Below are positions 62,101 to 64,000 of a stretch of DNA of 64,000 nt, one piece after another. Every line of letters starts with the position of its first letter. The first letter of the stretch is position 1. The translations under genes were made by a program, and so were the position numbers. This DNA comes from Cyrtodaria siliqua (taxonomy: Eukaryota; Mollusca; Bivalvia; Adapedonta; Hiatellidae): assembly GCA_037043455.1 (NCBI GenBank), contig JAWPHD010000141.1, positions 62,001 through 126,000 of the forward strand, written 5' to 3'. Below the pieces are notes generated by a model. That model saw only the letters and a program-made list of their open reading frames with translations. It ran no database searches and was not told the DNA's origin.

Positions 62101-64000
62101 CCAGCAGCCATCTTTGTTTACATAGAGTTATATCATGAAAACTTGTAGCGACTACTCCTCTGAAACTACTTGACGGATTTTCATTAAACTTCACACGAAT
62201 GTTGCTCTTGATGTCTTATTGATCCTAGCAAAACTTCAGGTCGACGGAAGTTCAAGATGGCCGCCACGGCTAAAAATAGATTTTCAAAAAACAAGTTTGT
62301 AGCGGCTACTTCTTGAAAATTATAAGTGATATTGATATGGGCCTTTTTCTAAAATGATCAGTATGAAATGATGTTGGTCCTTGTCGAAAAAAAGTTTTGA
62401 TTCAATGTGAAACATGGCTGTCAGTGGCCATCTTTGTTTACATAGAGTTATCTAGTAAAAACTTGTAGCGACTACTCTTCTGTAACTACTCAATGGATTC
62501 TCACGAAACTTCACAGGAATGTTGCTCTTGATGTCTAATTGATCCTAGCAAAATTTCAGGGTGGTCGGAAATTCAAGATGGCCACCATGGCTAAAAATAG
62601 ATTTTCAAAATACAAGTTTGTAGCGACTACTTCTTGAAAACTATAAGTGATATTGATATGGGACTTTTTCTAAAATGATCAGTATGACATGATGTTGATC
62701 CTTGTTGAAAATTATTTTGATTTGACGTTAAACATGGCCGCCAGCGGTCATCTTTGTTTACATAGAGTTATATAATGAAAACTTGTAGCGACTACTCCTC
62801 TGAAACTAATTGATGGATTTTCATGAAACTTCACAGGAATGTTGCTCTTGATGTCTAATTGATCCTAGCAAAATTTCAGGTCGGCCAGAAATTCAAGATG
62901 GCTGCCACGGCCAAAAATAATTTTTCAAAAAACAAGTTTGTAGTGACTACTTCTTGAAAACTATAAGTGATATTGATATGCGTCTTTTCCTAAAATGATC
63001 AGTATGACATGATGTTGATCCTTGTCGAAAATTATTTTGATTCGATGTTAAACATGGCTGCCAGCAGCCATCTTTGTTTACATAGAGTTATATCATGAAA
63101 ACTTGTAGCGACTACTCCTCTGAAACTACTCAATGGATTCTCACGAAACTTCACAGGAATGTTGCTCTTGATGTCTTATTGATCCTAGCAAAATTTCAGG
63201 GTGGTCGGAAGTTCAAGATGGCCACCATGGCTAAAAATAGATTTTCAAAATACAAGTTTGTAGCGACTACTTCTTGAAAACTATAAGTGATATTGATATG
63301 CGTCTTTTCCTAAAATGATCAGTATGACATGATGTTGATCCTTGTCGAAAATTATTTTGATTCGATGTTAAACATGGCTGCCAGCAGCCATCTTTGTTTA
63401 CATAGAGTTATCTAGTAAAAACTTGTAGCGACTACTCTTCTGTAACTACTCAATGGATTCTCACGAAACTTCACAGGAATGCTGCTCTTGATGTCTAATT
63501 GATCCTAGCAAAATTTCAGGGTGGTTGGAAATTCAAGATGGCCACCATGGCTAAAAATAGATTTTCAAAATGCAAGTTTGTAGCGACTACTTCTTGAAAA
63601 CTATAAGTGATATTGATATGGGACTTTTTCTAAAATGATCAGTATGACATGATGTTGATCCTTGTTAAATATTATTTTGATTTGACGTTAAACATGGCCG
63701 CCAGCGGTCATCTTTGTTTACATAGAGTTATATAATGAAAACTTGTAGCGACTACTCCTCTGAAACTACTTGACGAATTTTCATGAAACTTCACAGGAAT
63801 GCTGATCTAGTTATCAAAAACCTATCACTAGAGCTTCAAGGTCATTGACCTCTTGTTTCTACCACAGGTTCTGGTTCCACGAGCAACCCATCTCGGTGCC
63901 TACCTGGTACATTCTCTAACAGGACCGGGAACCAGATAGCTGGAGACTGTGATGCTTGTACACAGGGCTTCTACTGCGAAGATTATGGACTAACCGAGCC
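4831..64000 (+). CDS. Multi-exon gene for a giant cysteine-rich GCC2/GCC3 (ephrin-receptor-like) repeat protein, partial at both ends
   Basis: The coding sequence is a join of 25 exons, listed separately, giving 7,357 nt or about 2,450 codons with no stop. Every junction has an AG acceptor and GT donor, and the phases agree across all 24 introns, which is strong evidence for one transcript. The product is a string of Cys-rich modules of about 38-45 residues built on CxxCPAGxxC and G.YS..G...C, later GYYCP and CPxGTY. This resembles the Pfam ephrin-receptor-like / GCC2_GCC3 family found in SCUBE- and Eph-type extracellular proteins. Cysteine is about 12% of the residues (14 of 114 in exon 1), as expected for a secreted or surface disulfide-rich protein. 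No kinase, EGF, CUB, signal peptide or membrane segment is visible, and both termini lie outside the window. Function is unknown; an adhesion, matrix or receptor-like role is only an inference. Confidence 0.9.
5390..6672 (+). mobile_element. Helentron/HINE-like element 1 with about 160-bp tandem core
   Basis: It starts ttttagctctactggcc and ends agccagtagagcg...ggccctcttgggcctcttgttt, so there is a short inverted repeat (GCTCTACTGGC / GCCAGTAGAGC) and a GGCCC-TCTT-GGGCC hairpin just before the end. The core has at least three copies of an about 160-bp unit (gaaactgcaagagccagagg) at about 5480, 5645 and 5812, then a T-rich tract (6065-6200) and other blocks. The non-autonomous class is inferred from structure; no transposase is visible. 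Confidence 0.6.
6862..7066 (+). CDS. Exon 2 of the Cys-rich repeat gene, phase 1-2
   Basis: The acceptor is gacattttag and the donor gtgaga. Continuing the frame from exon 1 it encodes segments such as CLTCPDGEYSDSQG and CTNCTAGYEC, the same module type. It ends with AG, two bases of a Ser codon completed by exon 3. It begins 190 bp after the 3' end of a tandem-repeat-cored element. Confidence 0.92.
7341..9040. repeat. 32-bp minisatellite array, about 50 copies
   Basis: The unit reads aatgttatgcatttaacctc, then acatttgatggg. Divergence is high at the left end and lower in the middle, with some truncated units (for example near 8520 and 8760). It lies in intron 2. Decayed copies continue to about 9200. 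Confidence 0.93.
9397..10910. mobile_element. piggyBac-like non-autonomous transposon with TTAA target duplication
   Basis: TTAA at 9393-9396 and 10911-10914 flanks ends CCCTTTCGGTGC and GCGCCGAAAGGG, which are inverted complements with one mismatch. The empty site is present in the tandem copy near 11340-11350. CCC-starting inverted repeats plus TTAA suggest the piggyBac superfamily. No transposase frame was seen. It contains a second, nested element (9418-10256). Confidence 0.8.
9418..10256 (+). mobile_element. Helentron/HINE-like element 2, nested, same family as 60454-63859
   Basis: It starts tttagctctactgatcagag and ends gagcttcaaggtcattgacc, then acttgttt. The core holds about 2.5 copies of the same 319-bp unit that is repeated about ten times at 60454-63859 (gtagcgactactcctctgaa, caagatggccgcc). 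Confidence 0.65.
11392..11733. mobile_element. MITE with TTAA target duplication, 342 bp
   Basis: TTAA at 11388-11391 and 11734-11737 flanks the insert. The ends AGTAACACCAGCGCC and GGCGTGTGAATGACT are imperfect inverted repeats. Copy A of the tandem duplication has the site with a single TTAA and no insert (near 10961). Confidence 0.72.
11989..12104 (+). CDS. Exon 3 of the Cys-rich repeat gene, phase 2-1
   Basis: The acceptor is tgtattacag and the donor gtaagt. One module is encoded, including CSQCAVGTYQ and CSSCDAGYEC. The exon follows a 4.9-kb intron filled by a 32-bp array and a tandem duplication with nested transposons. Confidence 0.9.
12417..12680 (+). CDS. Exon 4 of the Cys-rich repeat gene, phase 1-1
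   Basis: The acceptor is ctattccag. The next AG, two bases downstream, would break the frame, so 12417 is chosen by phase. It encodes about two and a third modules, including CVPCTTGHEC, CHDCDAGYKC and CTQCPQG. The donor gtagtg is weaker than its neighbours. Confidence 0.9.
12681..15872. other. Intron 4: mostly unrecognised, with local duplications and a hairpin
   Basis: A block of about 105 bp at 13728-13835 (cagacttggcatttttcgta) recurs at 14418-14525. A block at 14356-14417 (gtctacatttataagcaata) recurs at 15757-15816. An inverted repeat (GTGAATATAGGATTTAT) pairs 14574-14610 with 14685-14716. The text near 13302-13420 (gcctccgttcgaagaag) looks like a transposon fragment. A C/A-rich tract lies at 14040-14108. 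No exon is seen. Confidence 0.6.
15873..15961 (+). CDS. Exon 5 of the Cys-rich repeat gene, phase 1-0
   Basis: The acceptor is atcttttag and the donor gtaagt. This 89-nt exon continues the module with SKCTSKTAAPTPC and PVGQYQDG, and ends in frame at a Ser codon. It sits after a 3.2-kb intron of mostly unrecognised, AT-rich sequence. Confidence 0.88.
16312..17630 (-). mobile_element. tRNA-derived SINE, family A, with its interior expanded into a 38-bp array
   Basis: The + strand begins ggttatattgggacagcaac and ends ctgagctatcgaggctgct (complement of a tRNA A box), the same ends as 3452-3570. Between them about 32 copies of a 38-bp unit (gtagatgagtttcccatcag, acacgcctcctctaggtg) replace the single unit of the solo copy. 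It lies in intron 5, 30 bp before exon 6. Confidence 0.85.
17661..17774 (+). CDS. Exon 6 of the Cys-rich repeat gene, phase 0-0, exactly one 38-codon module
   Basis: The acceptor is ttatttttag and the donor gtaagt. It encodes exactly 38 codons, beginning CASGYYSDST and containing CTICPAFHQC. The exon starts 30 bp after a SINE that has been expanded by an internal 38-bp array. Being symmetric (0-0) it could be skipped or duplicated without changing the frame. Confidence 0.9.
17775..18337. other. Intron 6: AT-rich, nothing recognised
   Basis: No repeat, exon or inverted-repeat end was identified in this 563-bp intron. Confidence 0.5.
18338..18418 (+). CDS. Exon 7 of the Cys-rich repeat gene, phase 0-0
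   Basis: The acceptor is tgtatttcag and the donor gtaagg. At 27 codons it is the shortest exon; it encodes YSPVGSTACTSCPAGSTC and part of the next module. It is symmetric (0-0). Confidence 0.9.
18850..19125. repeat. 62-bp minisatellite, about 5 copies, interrupted
   Basis: The unit contains taatcttaaacatagcttta, then ccatggtatgacatgtttgc. Two further diverged units resume at about 19636-19735 (aaccatggtataaagtattt). This implies that 19126-19635 was inserted into the array. Confidence 0.85.
19126..19635. mobile_element. Probable insertion splitting the 62-bp array, class unknown
   Basis: The inference rests only on the array resuming on the other side. No clear terminal repeats or target duplication were found, and the 109-codon minus-strand open frame over 19029-19358 spans the junction and has no recognisable domain. 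Confidence 0.4.
19909..20136 (+). CDS. Exon 8 of the Cys-rich repeat gene, phase 0-0, exactly 2 x 38 codons
   Basis: The acceptor is tttttgtag and the donor gtaagt. It is 228 nt (76 codons, 2 x 114) and encodes two modules, including CVTCPAGYSC, CNDCPMGQEC and AGYFSGLGVSTC. Confidence 0.92.
20588..20940. repeat. 26-bp minisatellite, about 13 copies, containing CACGTG
   Basis: The unit is gactgaatgttgtacctgta, then ccacgt. About half of the copies create an E-box palindrome CACGTG, and the others have CACGGG or CAGGTG. Three units make 78 bp, so all three minus-strand frames stay open, giving the false 87-122-codon ORFs. Confidence 0.93.
21226..21388 (+). CDS. Exon 9 of the Cys-rich repeat gene, phase 0-1
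   Basis: The acceptor is atctccccag. The donor gtgtgt is suboptimal. It encodes CSEGYYSAAGASSC, CSACPAGQYC and CTSCAQG. The frame shifts from phase 0 to phase 1 here. Confidence 0.9.
21495..21690 (+). mobile_element. Decayed SINE, family B, copy 2
   Basis: It shares gtttcaatcccactgggagc and ttgtaagtgagaaagtg with the other B copies. A 52-bp block (catatggctggaggtataca) is tandemly duplicated inside it. It lies in intron 9. Confidence 0.6.
21811..22987 (+). repeat. Three tandem 89-bp copies of the exon-10 acceptor and 5' exon, copy 1 split by a transposon
   Basis: Units start at 21811, 22810 and 22899, with the functional exon 10 following at 22988. Removing the 903-bp insertion and one 7-bp target duplicate makes unit 1 also exactly 89 bp (61 + 28). 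Each unit runs from gtacttac through tgttctctgtgtcaggc to attctgtttcag. Each can encode CSLCQAGYQC in the frame of exon 10, but none has its own ordinary donor; the only GT at the unit end is the overlapping cag/gtactt. Confidence 0.88.
21872..22774. mobile_element. 903-bp non-autonomous DNA transposon with 7-bp target duplication
   Basis: The ends CATACATGTGATAC and GTATCACATGTATG are perfect 14-bp inverted repeats. The target duplication is AGTGTAC at 21865-21871 and 22775-22781. Excising it restores an 89-bp exon-10-like unit, which proves the boundaries. A related right end lies at about 47400-47516. An element at 56161-56891 has the same first eight bases and also a 7-bp duplication. The superfamily is not assigned. 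Confidence 0.85.
22988..23103 (+). CDS. Exon 10 of the Cys-rich repeat gene, phase 1-0 (last of four tandem acceptor copies)
   Basis: The acceptor is tctgtttcag and the donor gtaagt. It encodes CSLCPAGYQC followed by ACSSGFYSLEG. The acceptor and the first 70 or so bases are present as three further upstream copies at an 89-bp spacing (21811, 22810, 22899). Only this fourth copy continues into a complete exon with a good donor and keeps the frame, so it is chosen as the functional one. Use of an upstream acceptor with read-through would shift the frame, because 89 is not a multiple of 3. Confidence 0.82.
23415..23783 (+). repeat. Decayed tandem copies of intron 10 end plus exon 11 start
   Basis: Acceptor-like sites at 23523 (ccacag), 23656 (ttacag) and the real one at 23783 are each followed by variants of atagcgtgtacacagtgccc. 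A more decayed trace is at about 23425 (ttcaggttcacagtgcccc). Spacing is 133 and 127 bp. The first two copies lack a continued module and read into attaattac sequence. Confidence 0.8.
23784..23972 (+). CDS. Exon 11 of the Cys-rich repeat gene, phase 0-0
   Basis: The acceptor is atttacag and the donor gtaagt. It is 63 codons, including CTQCPAGYSC and CTDCPTGQSC. Decayed copies of its acceptor and 5' end lie upstream at about 23524 and 23657. Confidence 0.9.
24319..25589. mobile_element. Inverted-repeat DNA transposon, about 1.27 kb
   Basis: The left end TACCGTATTTTACCTTGTAT (24322) and right end ATACAAGGTAAAATATGGTA are inverted repeats that continue inward (gtggggtgcgta). AATTGAAAC at 24310-24318 and 25590-25598 is a likely 9-bp target duplication. 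No long coding frame was found, so it is non-autonomous or decayed. It lies in intron 11. Confidence 0.78.
25948..26198 (+). CDS. Exon 12 of the Cys-rich repeat gene, phase 0-2
   Basis: The acceptor is cttttccag and the donor gtaagt. It encodes CVQCPAGSEC, CTACPSGSMC and CTDCTAGNEC with normal module spacing, and ends two bases into an Ala codon. Confidence 0.9.
26511..27200. mobile_element. Inverted-repeat element with about 37-bp termini
   Basis: 26511-26547 and 27164-27200 are complementary with about two mismatches (core AATTAATTACCTGGTTCTCA). The interior is AT-rich. A 144-codon open frame (26435-26869) crosses the left end and has no recognisable domain, so I treat it as chance. Confidence 0.75.
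27347..27561 (+). CDS. Exon 13 of the Cys-rich repeat gene, phase 2-1
   Basis: The acceptor is ttaattcag and the donor gtaaga. It completes the Ala codon of exon 12 and encodes CTRCPAGYYC and CTPCPAGSSC. Two modules are clear. Confidence 0.9.
27562..28021. other. Intron 13 proximal part, nothing recognised
   Basis: AT-rich sequence with no repeat or exon identified before the element at 28022. Confidence 0.45.
28022..29030 (+). mobile_element. Helentron/HINE-like element 3 with 165-190-bp tandem core
   Basis: It starts ttttagccgtatttttg and ends catttcactcttgtttc. The core has about four copies of a unit containing accatgtctgatcttcatc, tctcatcaagcactgaccat and ccctgaaaactaggtcacta. It ends 32 bp before exon 14. 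Confidence 0.6.
29063..30835 (+). CDS. Exon 14 of the Cys-rich repeat gene, phase 1-1, unusually long (1,773 nt)
   Basis: The acceptor is ttacttcag and the donor gtaagt. It encodes about 590 codons without interruption, against 27-118 codons for most neighbours. The 5' part continues the short module type (CTRCPAGSYC, CTQCPAGSAC). From about 29,860 onward the type changes to GYYC / GHYCP modules such as KGSYCPTSSGEPTSC and SPGYYCPGG, with CPAGTY spacers. The apparent Met start at 29254 is internal. The exon starts 32 bp after the end of a tandem-repeat-cored element. Confidence 0.95.
30836..31202. other. Intron 14 proximal part
   Basis: AT-rich. It contains a small direct repeat of tgtgttct.ggaacacattga near 31080-31145. 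Otherwise nothing recognised. Confidence 0.45.
31203..32868 (+). mobile_element. Helentron/HINE-like element 4 with two classes of about 160-bp tandem repeat
   Basis: It starts tttttagcttatgcaatggc and ends agccagtagagagatacagg, then ccctcttgggcctcttgt. The first half repeats tatcaatgaaagctcggaca / agagttatggcccttg. The second half repeats gatgatcagtaccaagccta / ctagttctcctgaaccc. The 3' terminal block is present twice (32684-32740 and 32805-32868). The GGCCC..GGGCC hairpin precedes the end, as in element 1. Confidence 0.6.
32869..34052. other. Intron 14 middle part, mostly unrecognised
   Basis: A short stretch at 32945-33010 (gaatttattaaac...tgatatgatgc) resembles 58160-58210, suggesting a dispersed repeat. 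cctacctacctgcctaccca near 33635 and acctttacctaccaaccc near 33230 may be parts of a decayed element. No exon seen. Confidence 0.4.
34053..34174. repeat. Fold-back element, about 120 bp
   Basis: The arms ATGGCGGAGCAGTGCCTTTC and its near complement at 34149-34174 could form a 26-bp stem. The interior also contains an imperfect ataatgg/ccattat inversion. Confidence 0.65.
34438..34920. mobile_element. 483-bp MITE with TTAA target duplication
   Basis: TTAA at 34434-34437 and 34921-34924 flanks inverted ends AGGGGTTGATGCACT and AGTGCATCAACCCCT. Inner segments (aaagcaaagaaaatcactg near 34655 and cagtgattttctttgcttt near 34734) are also complementary, so much of the element can fold back. Confidence 0.8.
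34925..36045. other. Intron 14 distal part, with a 12-bp repeat
   Basis: gctgtgccacgt is repeated four times at 35251-35298, each making CCACGTGC. The rest is AT-rich and unrecognised. Confidence 0.6.
36046..36187 (+). CDS. Exon 15 of the Cys-rich repeat gene, phase 1-2
   Basis: The acceptor is aacttacag and the donor gtaagt. It encodes CHAGSYNGFYG, CKDCTAGSYC and PVECPA. It follows the longest intron of the first two thirds of the gene (5.2 kb). Confidence 0.9.
36803..37343. mobile_element. 541-bp TTAA MITE (AGAGGC family), copy 1
   Basis: TTAA at 36799-36802 and 37344-37347 flanks ends AGAGGCTCTACCTATATCT and AGATATAGGT...GCCTCT. The interior (acaagccgattgcggagatt, gcattttattcaagatattg) matches 49618-50164 in the opposite orientation. 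Confidence 0.82.
37465..38087 (+). CDS. Exon 16 of the Cys-rich repeat gene, phase 2-1
   Basis: The acceptor is tgtttacag and the donor gtaaag. It is 623 nt and includes CDDCTAGYYC, CITCDPGRYC, GYYCPRGTGPSTTFPC and CAECTSGYYC. The Met at 37442 lies in the intron just before the acceptor and is not a start. An inverted-repeat element begins about 40 bp after the donor. Confidence 0.93.
38125..38453. mobile_element. Small inverted-repeat element whose terminal motif is amplified as a 17-19-bp array
   Basis: The ends CATACAGCCAAACC and GGGTTTGACTGTA are inverted repeats that continue into ttaagagacc / ggtctcttaa. The motif ttaagagaccacctcta is repeated about a dozen times at 38140-38340. It begins about 40 bp after the exon 16 donor. 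Confidence 0.7.
38867..39028 (+). CDS. Exon 17 of the Cys-rich repeat gene, phase 1-1
   Basis: The acceptor is aaccacag and the donor gtgagt. It is 162 nt, with CQPCPLGFYG and CTPCPGGYYC. From here to exon 24 every exon is phase 1-1. Confidence 0.92.
39160..39600. repeat. Dispersed repeat related to 55-170
   Basis: It starts tgaattgggttttaaagcgc and shares several blocks with 55-125. The remainder, including a C/G-rich stretch near 39480-39575, is unrecognised. Confidence 0.4.
39642..39874 (+). mobile_element. tRNA-derived SINE, family B, copy 3 (most complete)
   Basis: The head has a tRNA-like A box (tggccaaggggttaatg) and B box (gggttcaaatccc), followed by the family-B body and tail ending aaacaccatttaaacaaaca. 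The A box resembles a tRNA-Ser/Leu type, which is an inference from a short motif. Confidence 0.75.
39875..40332. other. Intron 17 distal part, nothing recognised
   Basis: AT-rich sequence without exon or repeat features before exon 18. Confidence 0.45.
40333..41271 (+). CDS. Exon 18 of the Cys-rich repeat gene, phase 1-1
   Basis: The acceptor is atttttag and the donor gtaaat. It is 939 nt (313 codons), beginning FYCREKAYTS. It includes GLCPAGGYCP, KGHYCPLKSEWPTPC, CDGGKVC and TLGHYCPEGT. Several Asn-X-Ser/Thr sites are present, consistent with an extracellular glycoprotein. Confidence 0.94.
41272..41795. other. Intron 18, nothing firmly recognised
   Basis: ggtaattcgggtacttaacc at about 41390 may begin a decayed repeat, but no second end was found. 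No exon. Confidence 0.4.
41796..41990 (+). CDS. Exon 19 of the Cys-rich repeat gene, phase 1-1
   Basis: The acceptor is ttactacag. The donor gtatat is weak. It encodes ACPAGSFMNVTN, CFDCPAGYFC and RGRYCPVNTT. Confidence 0.9.
42290..43611 (+). mobile_element. Helentron/HINE-like element 5 with about 145-bp tandem core
   Basis: It starts tttttaactcacctgagc and ends ctcaggtgagcg, then agggccattatggccctctt, then gtttt. CACCTGAG/CTCAGGTG are short inverted ends, and AGGGCCATTATGGCCCT is a near-perfect hairpin next to the terminus. About seven copies of the unit (gtgtacactctagaggccat, aaactaggtcactaggtcaa) recur every 143-147 bp. It ends 49 bp before exon 20. Confidence 0.68.
43661..43795 (+). CDS. 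Exon 20 of the Cys-rich repeat gene, phase 1-1
   Basis: The acceptor is tatttttcag and the donor gtatgt. It encodes CRQCSGGYYC and CDPGYYCKS. It starts 49 bp after the 3' end of a tandem-repeat-cored element. Confidence 0.9.
43877..44010 (-). mobile_element. SINE family A, truncated copy
   Basis: The + strand starts aggttataaatggacagcaa and continues atgaaatttcctatcagaca, then agggagtgaactcac, matching the body of 3452-3570. The A-box end is lost. Confidence 0.55.
44620..46998. repeat. 37-bp minisatellite, about 64 copies, with a 1,087-bp higher-order repeat
   Basis: The unit is aggcctgggtccatattcat, then aaagaaaacaatcctgt. Irregular junctions (ggtccataggcctgggtcca) at 45096 and 46183 lie 1,087 bp apart, and the unit variants between them follow the same order in both halves. 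A further irregular junction is at 44861. The many 62-99-codon minus-strand frames here are array artefacts. Confidence 0.95.
47390..47516. mobile_element. Right end of a CATACATG-type transposon, nested
   Basis: The block from ttttagcaattttacgggag through ggccgggaggagggttagaa to ggtatcacatgtatg closely matches 22670-22774. No matching left end was found. A 107-codon minus-strand frame (47209-47532) covers it, and its first part may be a remnant of a coding element; no domain was recognised. Confidence 0.7.
47986..48252 (+). CDS. Exon 21 of the Cys-rich repeat gene, phase 1-1
   Basis: The acceptor is aaattgtag and the donor gtatgt. It encodes PTGFYCPLQTEDPIPC, CSTCSLGNYC and CDPGFYCLLG. It follows a 4.2-kb intron mostly occupied by a 37-bp array inside an inverted-repeat element. 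Confidence 0.92.
48253..49617. other. Intron 21 proximal part, with one fold-back element
   Basis: 49014-49190 contains inverted arms (gattatagggaaataatcct / aggatttccctataatc, ttatttaac / gttaaataa), a probable fold-back element of about 175 bp. The rest is unrecognised AT-rich sequence. Confidence 0.6.
49618..50164. mobile_element. 547-bp TTAA MITE (AGAGGC family), copy 2, inverted relative to copy 1
   Basis: TTAA at 49614-49617 and 50165-50168 flanks the ends AGAGGCACTACCTATATC and TATAGGTAGAGCATCT. The sequence is the reverse complement of 36803-37343 over nearly the whole length. The 79-codon minus-strand frame at 49859-50098 lies inside it. Confidence 0.82.
50165..51111. other. Intron 21 middle part, nothing recognised
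   Basis: No exon, array or terminal repeats were identified. Confidence 0.4.
51112..52320. repeat. 41-45-bp minisatellite, about 28 copies
   Basis: The unit is gtcacagccaatgtacattt, then gggtcactccttatgttcat, then attgg. A shorter type has gtcacagtgtagatttg. Many units are 45 bp, so the 252- and 239-codon open frames (51058-51816 and 51183-51902) are artefacts. Decayed units (acatttgagg, ttggggtcaca) continue to about 53160. Confidence 0.93.
52707..52983. mobile_element. Small inverted-repeat element (TACCGTA family) with a poly-C run
   Basis: The ends TACCGTCTTGTTTCTAATTA and TAATTAGAAACAGTACGGTA are inverted repeats with two differences, extending into gcgc.cccc. A run of about 27 C follows the left arm (52748-52774), a likely hypermutable or poorly sequenced point. 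Confidence 0.78.
52984..54255. other. Intron 21 distal part, mostly unrecognised
   Basis: atgtgacgtcatttag near 53866 and cgtcaaaaatgtgacg resemble the gatgtcacatttttgacggt block of the 9.2-11.9 kb duplication in reverse, suggesting a shared dispersed repeat. No exon. Confidence 0.4.
54256..54945. repeat. 36-43-bp minisatellite, about 17 copies
   Basis: The unit is tgtgtgactgcgtagaaatg, then agacgggtatttatata, with an aggtatcattatata variant. The variants alternate at the left end of the array. Confidence 0.92.
54946..56153. other. Intron 21, nothing firmly recognised
   Basis: ggacgctttttccaaaagtg near 55147 may be a fragment of a TACCGTA-type element. No exon seen. Confidence 0.4.
56161..56891. 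mobile_element. 731-bp transposon of the CATACATG type with 7-bp target duplication
   Basis: The ends CATACATGCCAA and TTGGCATGTATG are inverted repeats. CTTTTGC at 56154-56160 and 56892-56898 is a perfect 7-bp target duplication. Both the terminal octamer and the duplication length match the 21872-22774 element, although the interiors differ. The minus-strand frames here (92 and 65 codons) have no recognised domain. Confidence 0.8.
56899..57325. other. Intron 21 end, nothing recognised
   Basis: AT-rich sequence leading to the exon 22 acceptor. Confidence 0.45.
57326..57682 (+). CDS. Exon 22 of the Cys-rich repeat gene, phase 1-1
   Basis: The acceptor is atatttcag and the donor gtataa. It is 357 nt and includes ISHYCPSGTSSPIPC, CFTCPAGFYCP, VGHYCPNGTE and CAPCPCGKHC. 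The intron before it (9.1 kb) is the longest in the window. A 120-codon open frame (MTHRTQ...) on the same strand over this exon is an out-of-frame shadow. Confidence 0.93.
57683..58638. other. Intron 22, one short dispersed repeat
   Basis: 58160-58215 (gaatttattaaacgagttgg, caaaatgatataatgcgagg) resembles 32945-33010. The rest is unrecognised. Confidence 0.4.
58639..58779 (+). CDS. Exon 23 of the Cys-rich repeat gene, phase 1-1
   Basis: The acceptor is gacaacag and the donor gtcagt. It encodes YFCLGSAQSATPTDG, CSIGHLCPLG and CTEGSYC. Confidence 0.88.
59148..59420. mobile_element. Short element with TACCCCCGCTTT ends
   Basis: atacccccgctttcac at 59149 and aaagcaggggtat at 59405 are inverted ends. 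A hairpin (cccccgctttcac / gtgaagtggggg) sits at the left end. It ends 76 bp before exon 24. Family unknown. Confidence 0.55.
59495..59611 (+). CDS. Exon 24 of the Cys-rich repeat gene, phase 1-1
   Basis: The acceptor is gtgattcag and the donor gtaggt. It is 117 nt: GPCDSGYYCNAG, then CPEGRYC. An inverted-repeat element ends 76 bp before it and another begins about 15 bp after its donor. Confidence 0.88.
59627..59882. mobile_element. Small inverted-repeat element (TACCGTATT family)
   Basis: The left end TTACCGTATTTTCCCTAGTA and right end tactaatagggacaatacgg are inverted repeats. The interior has A-rich and T-rich tracts. It begins 15 bp after the exon 24 donor. Confidence 0.68.
59883..60453. 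other. Intron 24 proximal part, nothing recognised
   Basis: No exon, array or terminal repeats were identified. Confidence 0.4.
60454..63859 (+). mobile_element. Helentron/HINE-like element 6 with about ten 319-bp tandem repeats
   Basis: It starts tatctctactgatcagagct and ends cttcaaggtcattgacctct, then tgttt; the AGGTCATTGACCT hairpin lies just before the end. Core units of about 319 bp (acttgtagcgactactcctc at about 61182, 61501, 61819, 62138, 62461, 62779, 63098, 63421 and 63739) show alternating subtypes, and blocks about 960 bp apart are nearly identical. Same family as 9418-10256. It ends 8 bp before exon 25. Confidence 0.72.
63868..64000 (+). CDS. Exon 25 of the Cys-rich repeat gene, start phase 1, cut by the window edge
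   Basis: The acceptor is ctaccacag. It encodes CLPGTFSNRTGNQ, then CDACTQGFYC, and remains open at the edge. The polypyrimidine tract belongs to the 3' end of the transposon-like element that stops 8 bp upstream. Confidence 0.88.
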
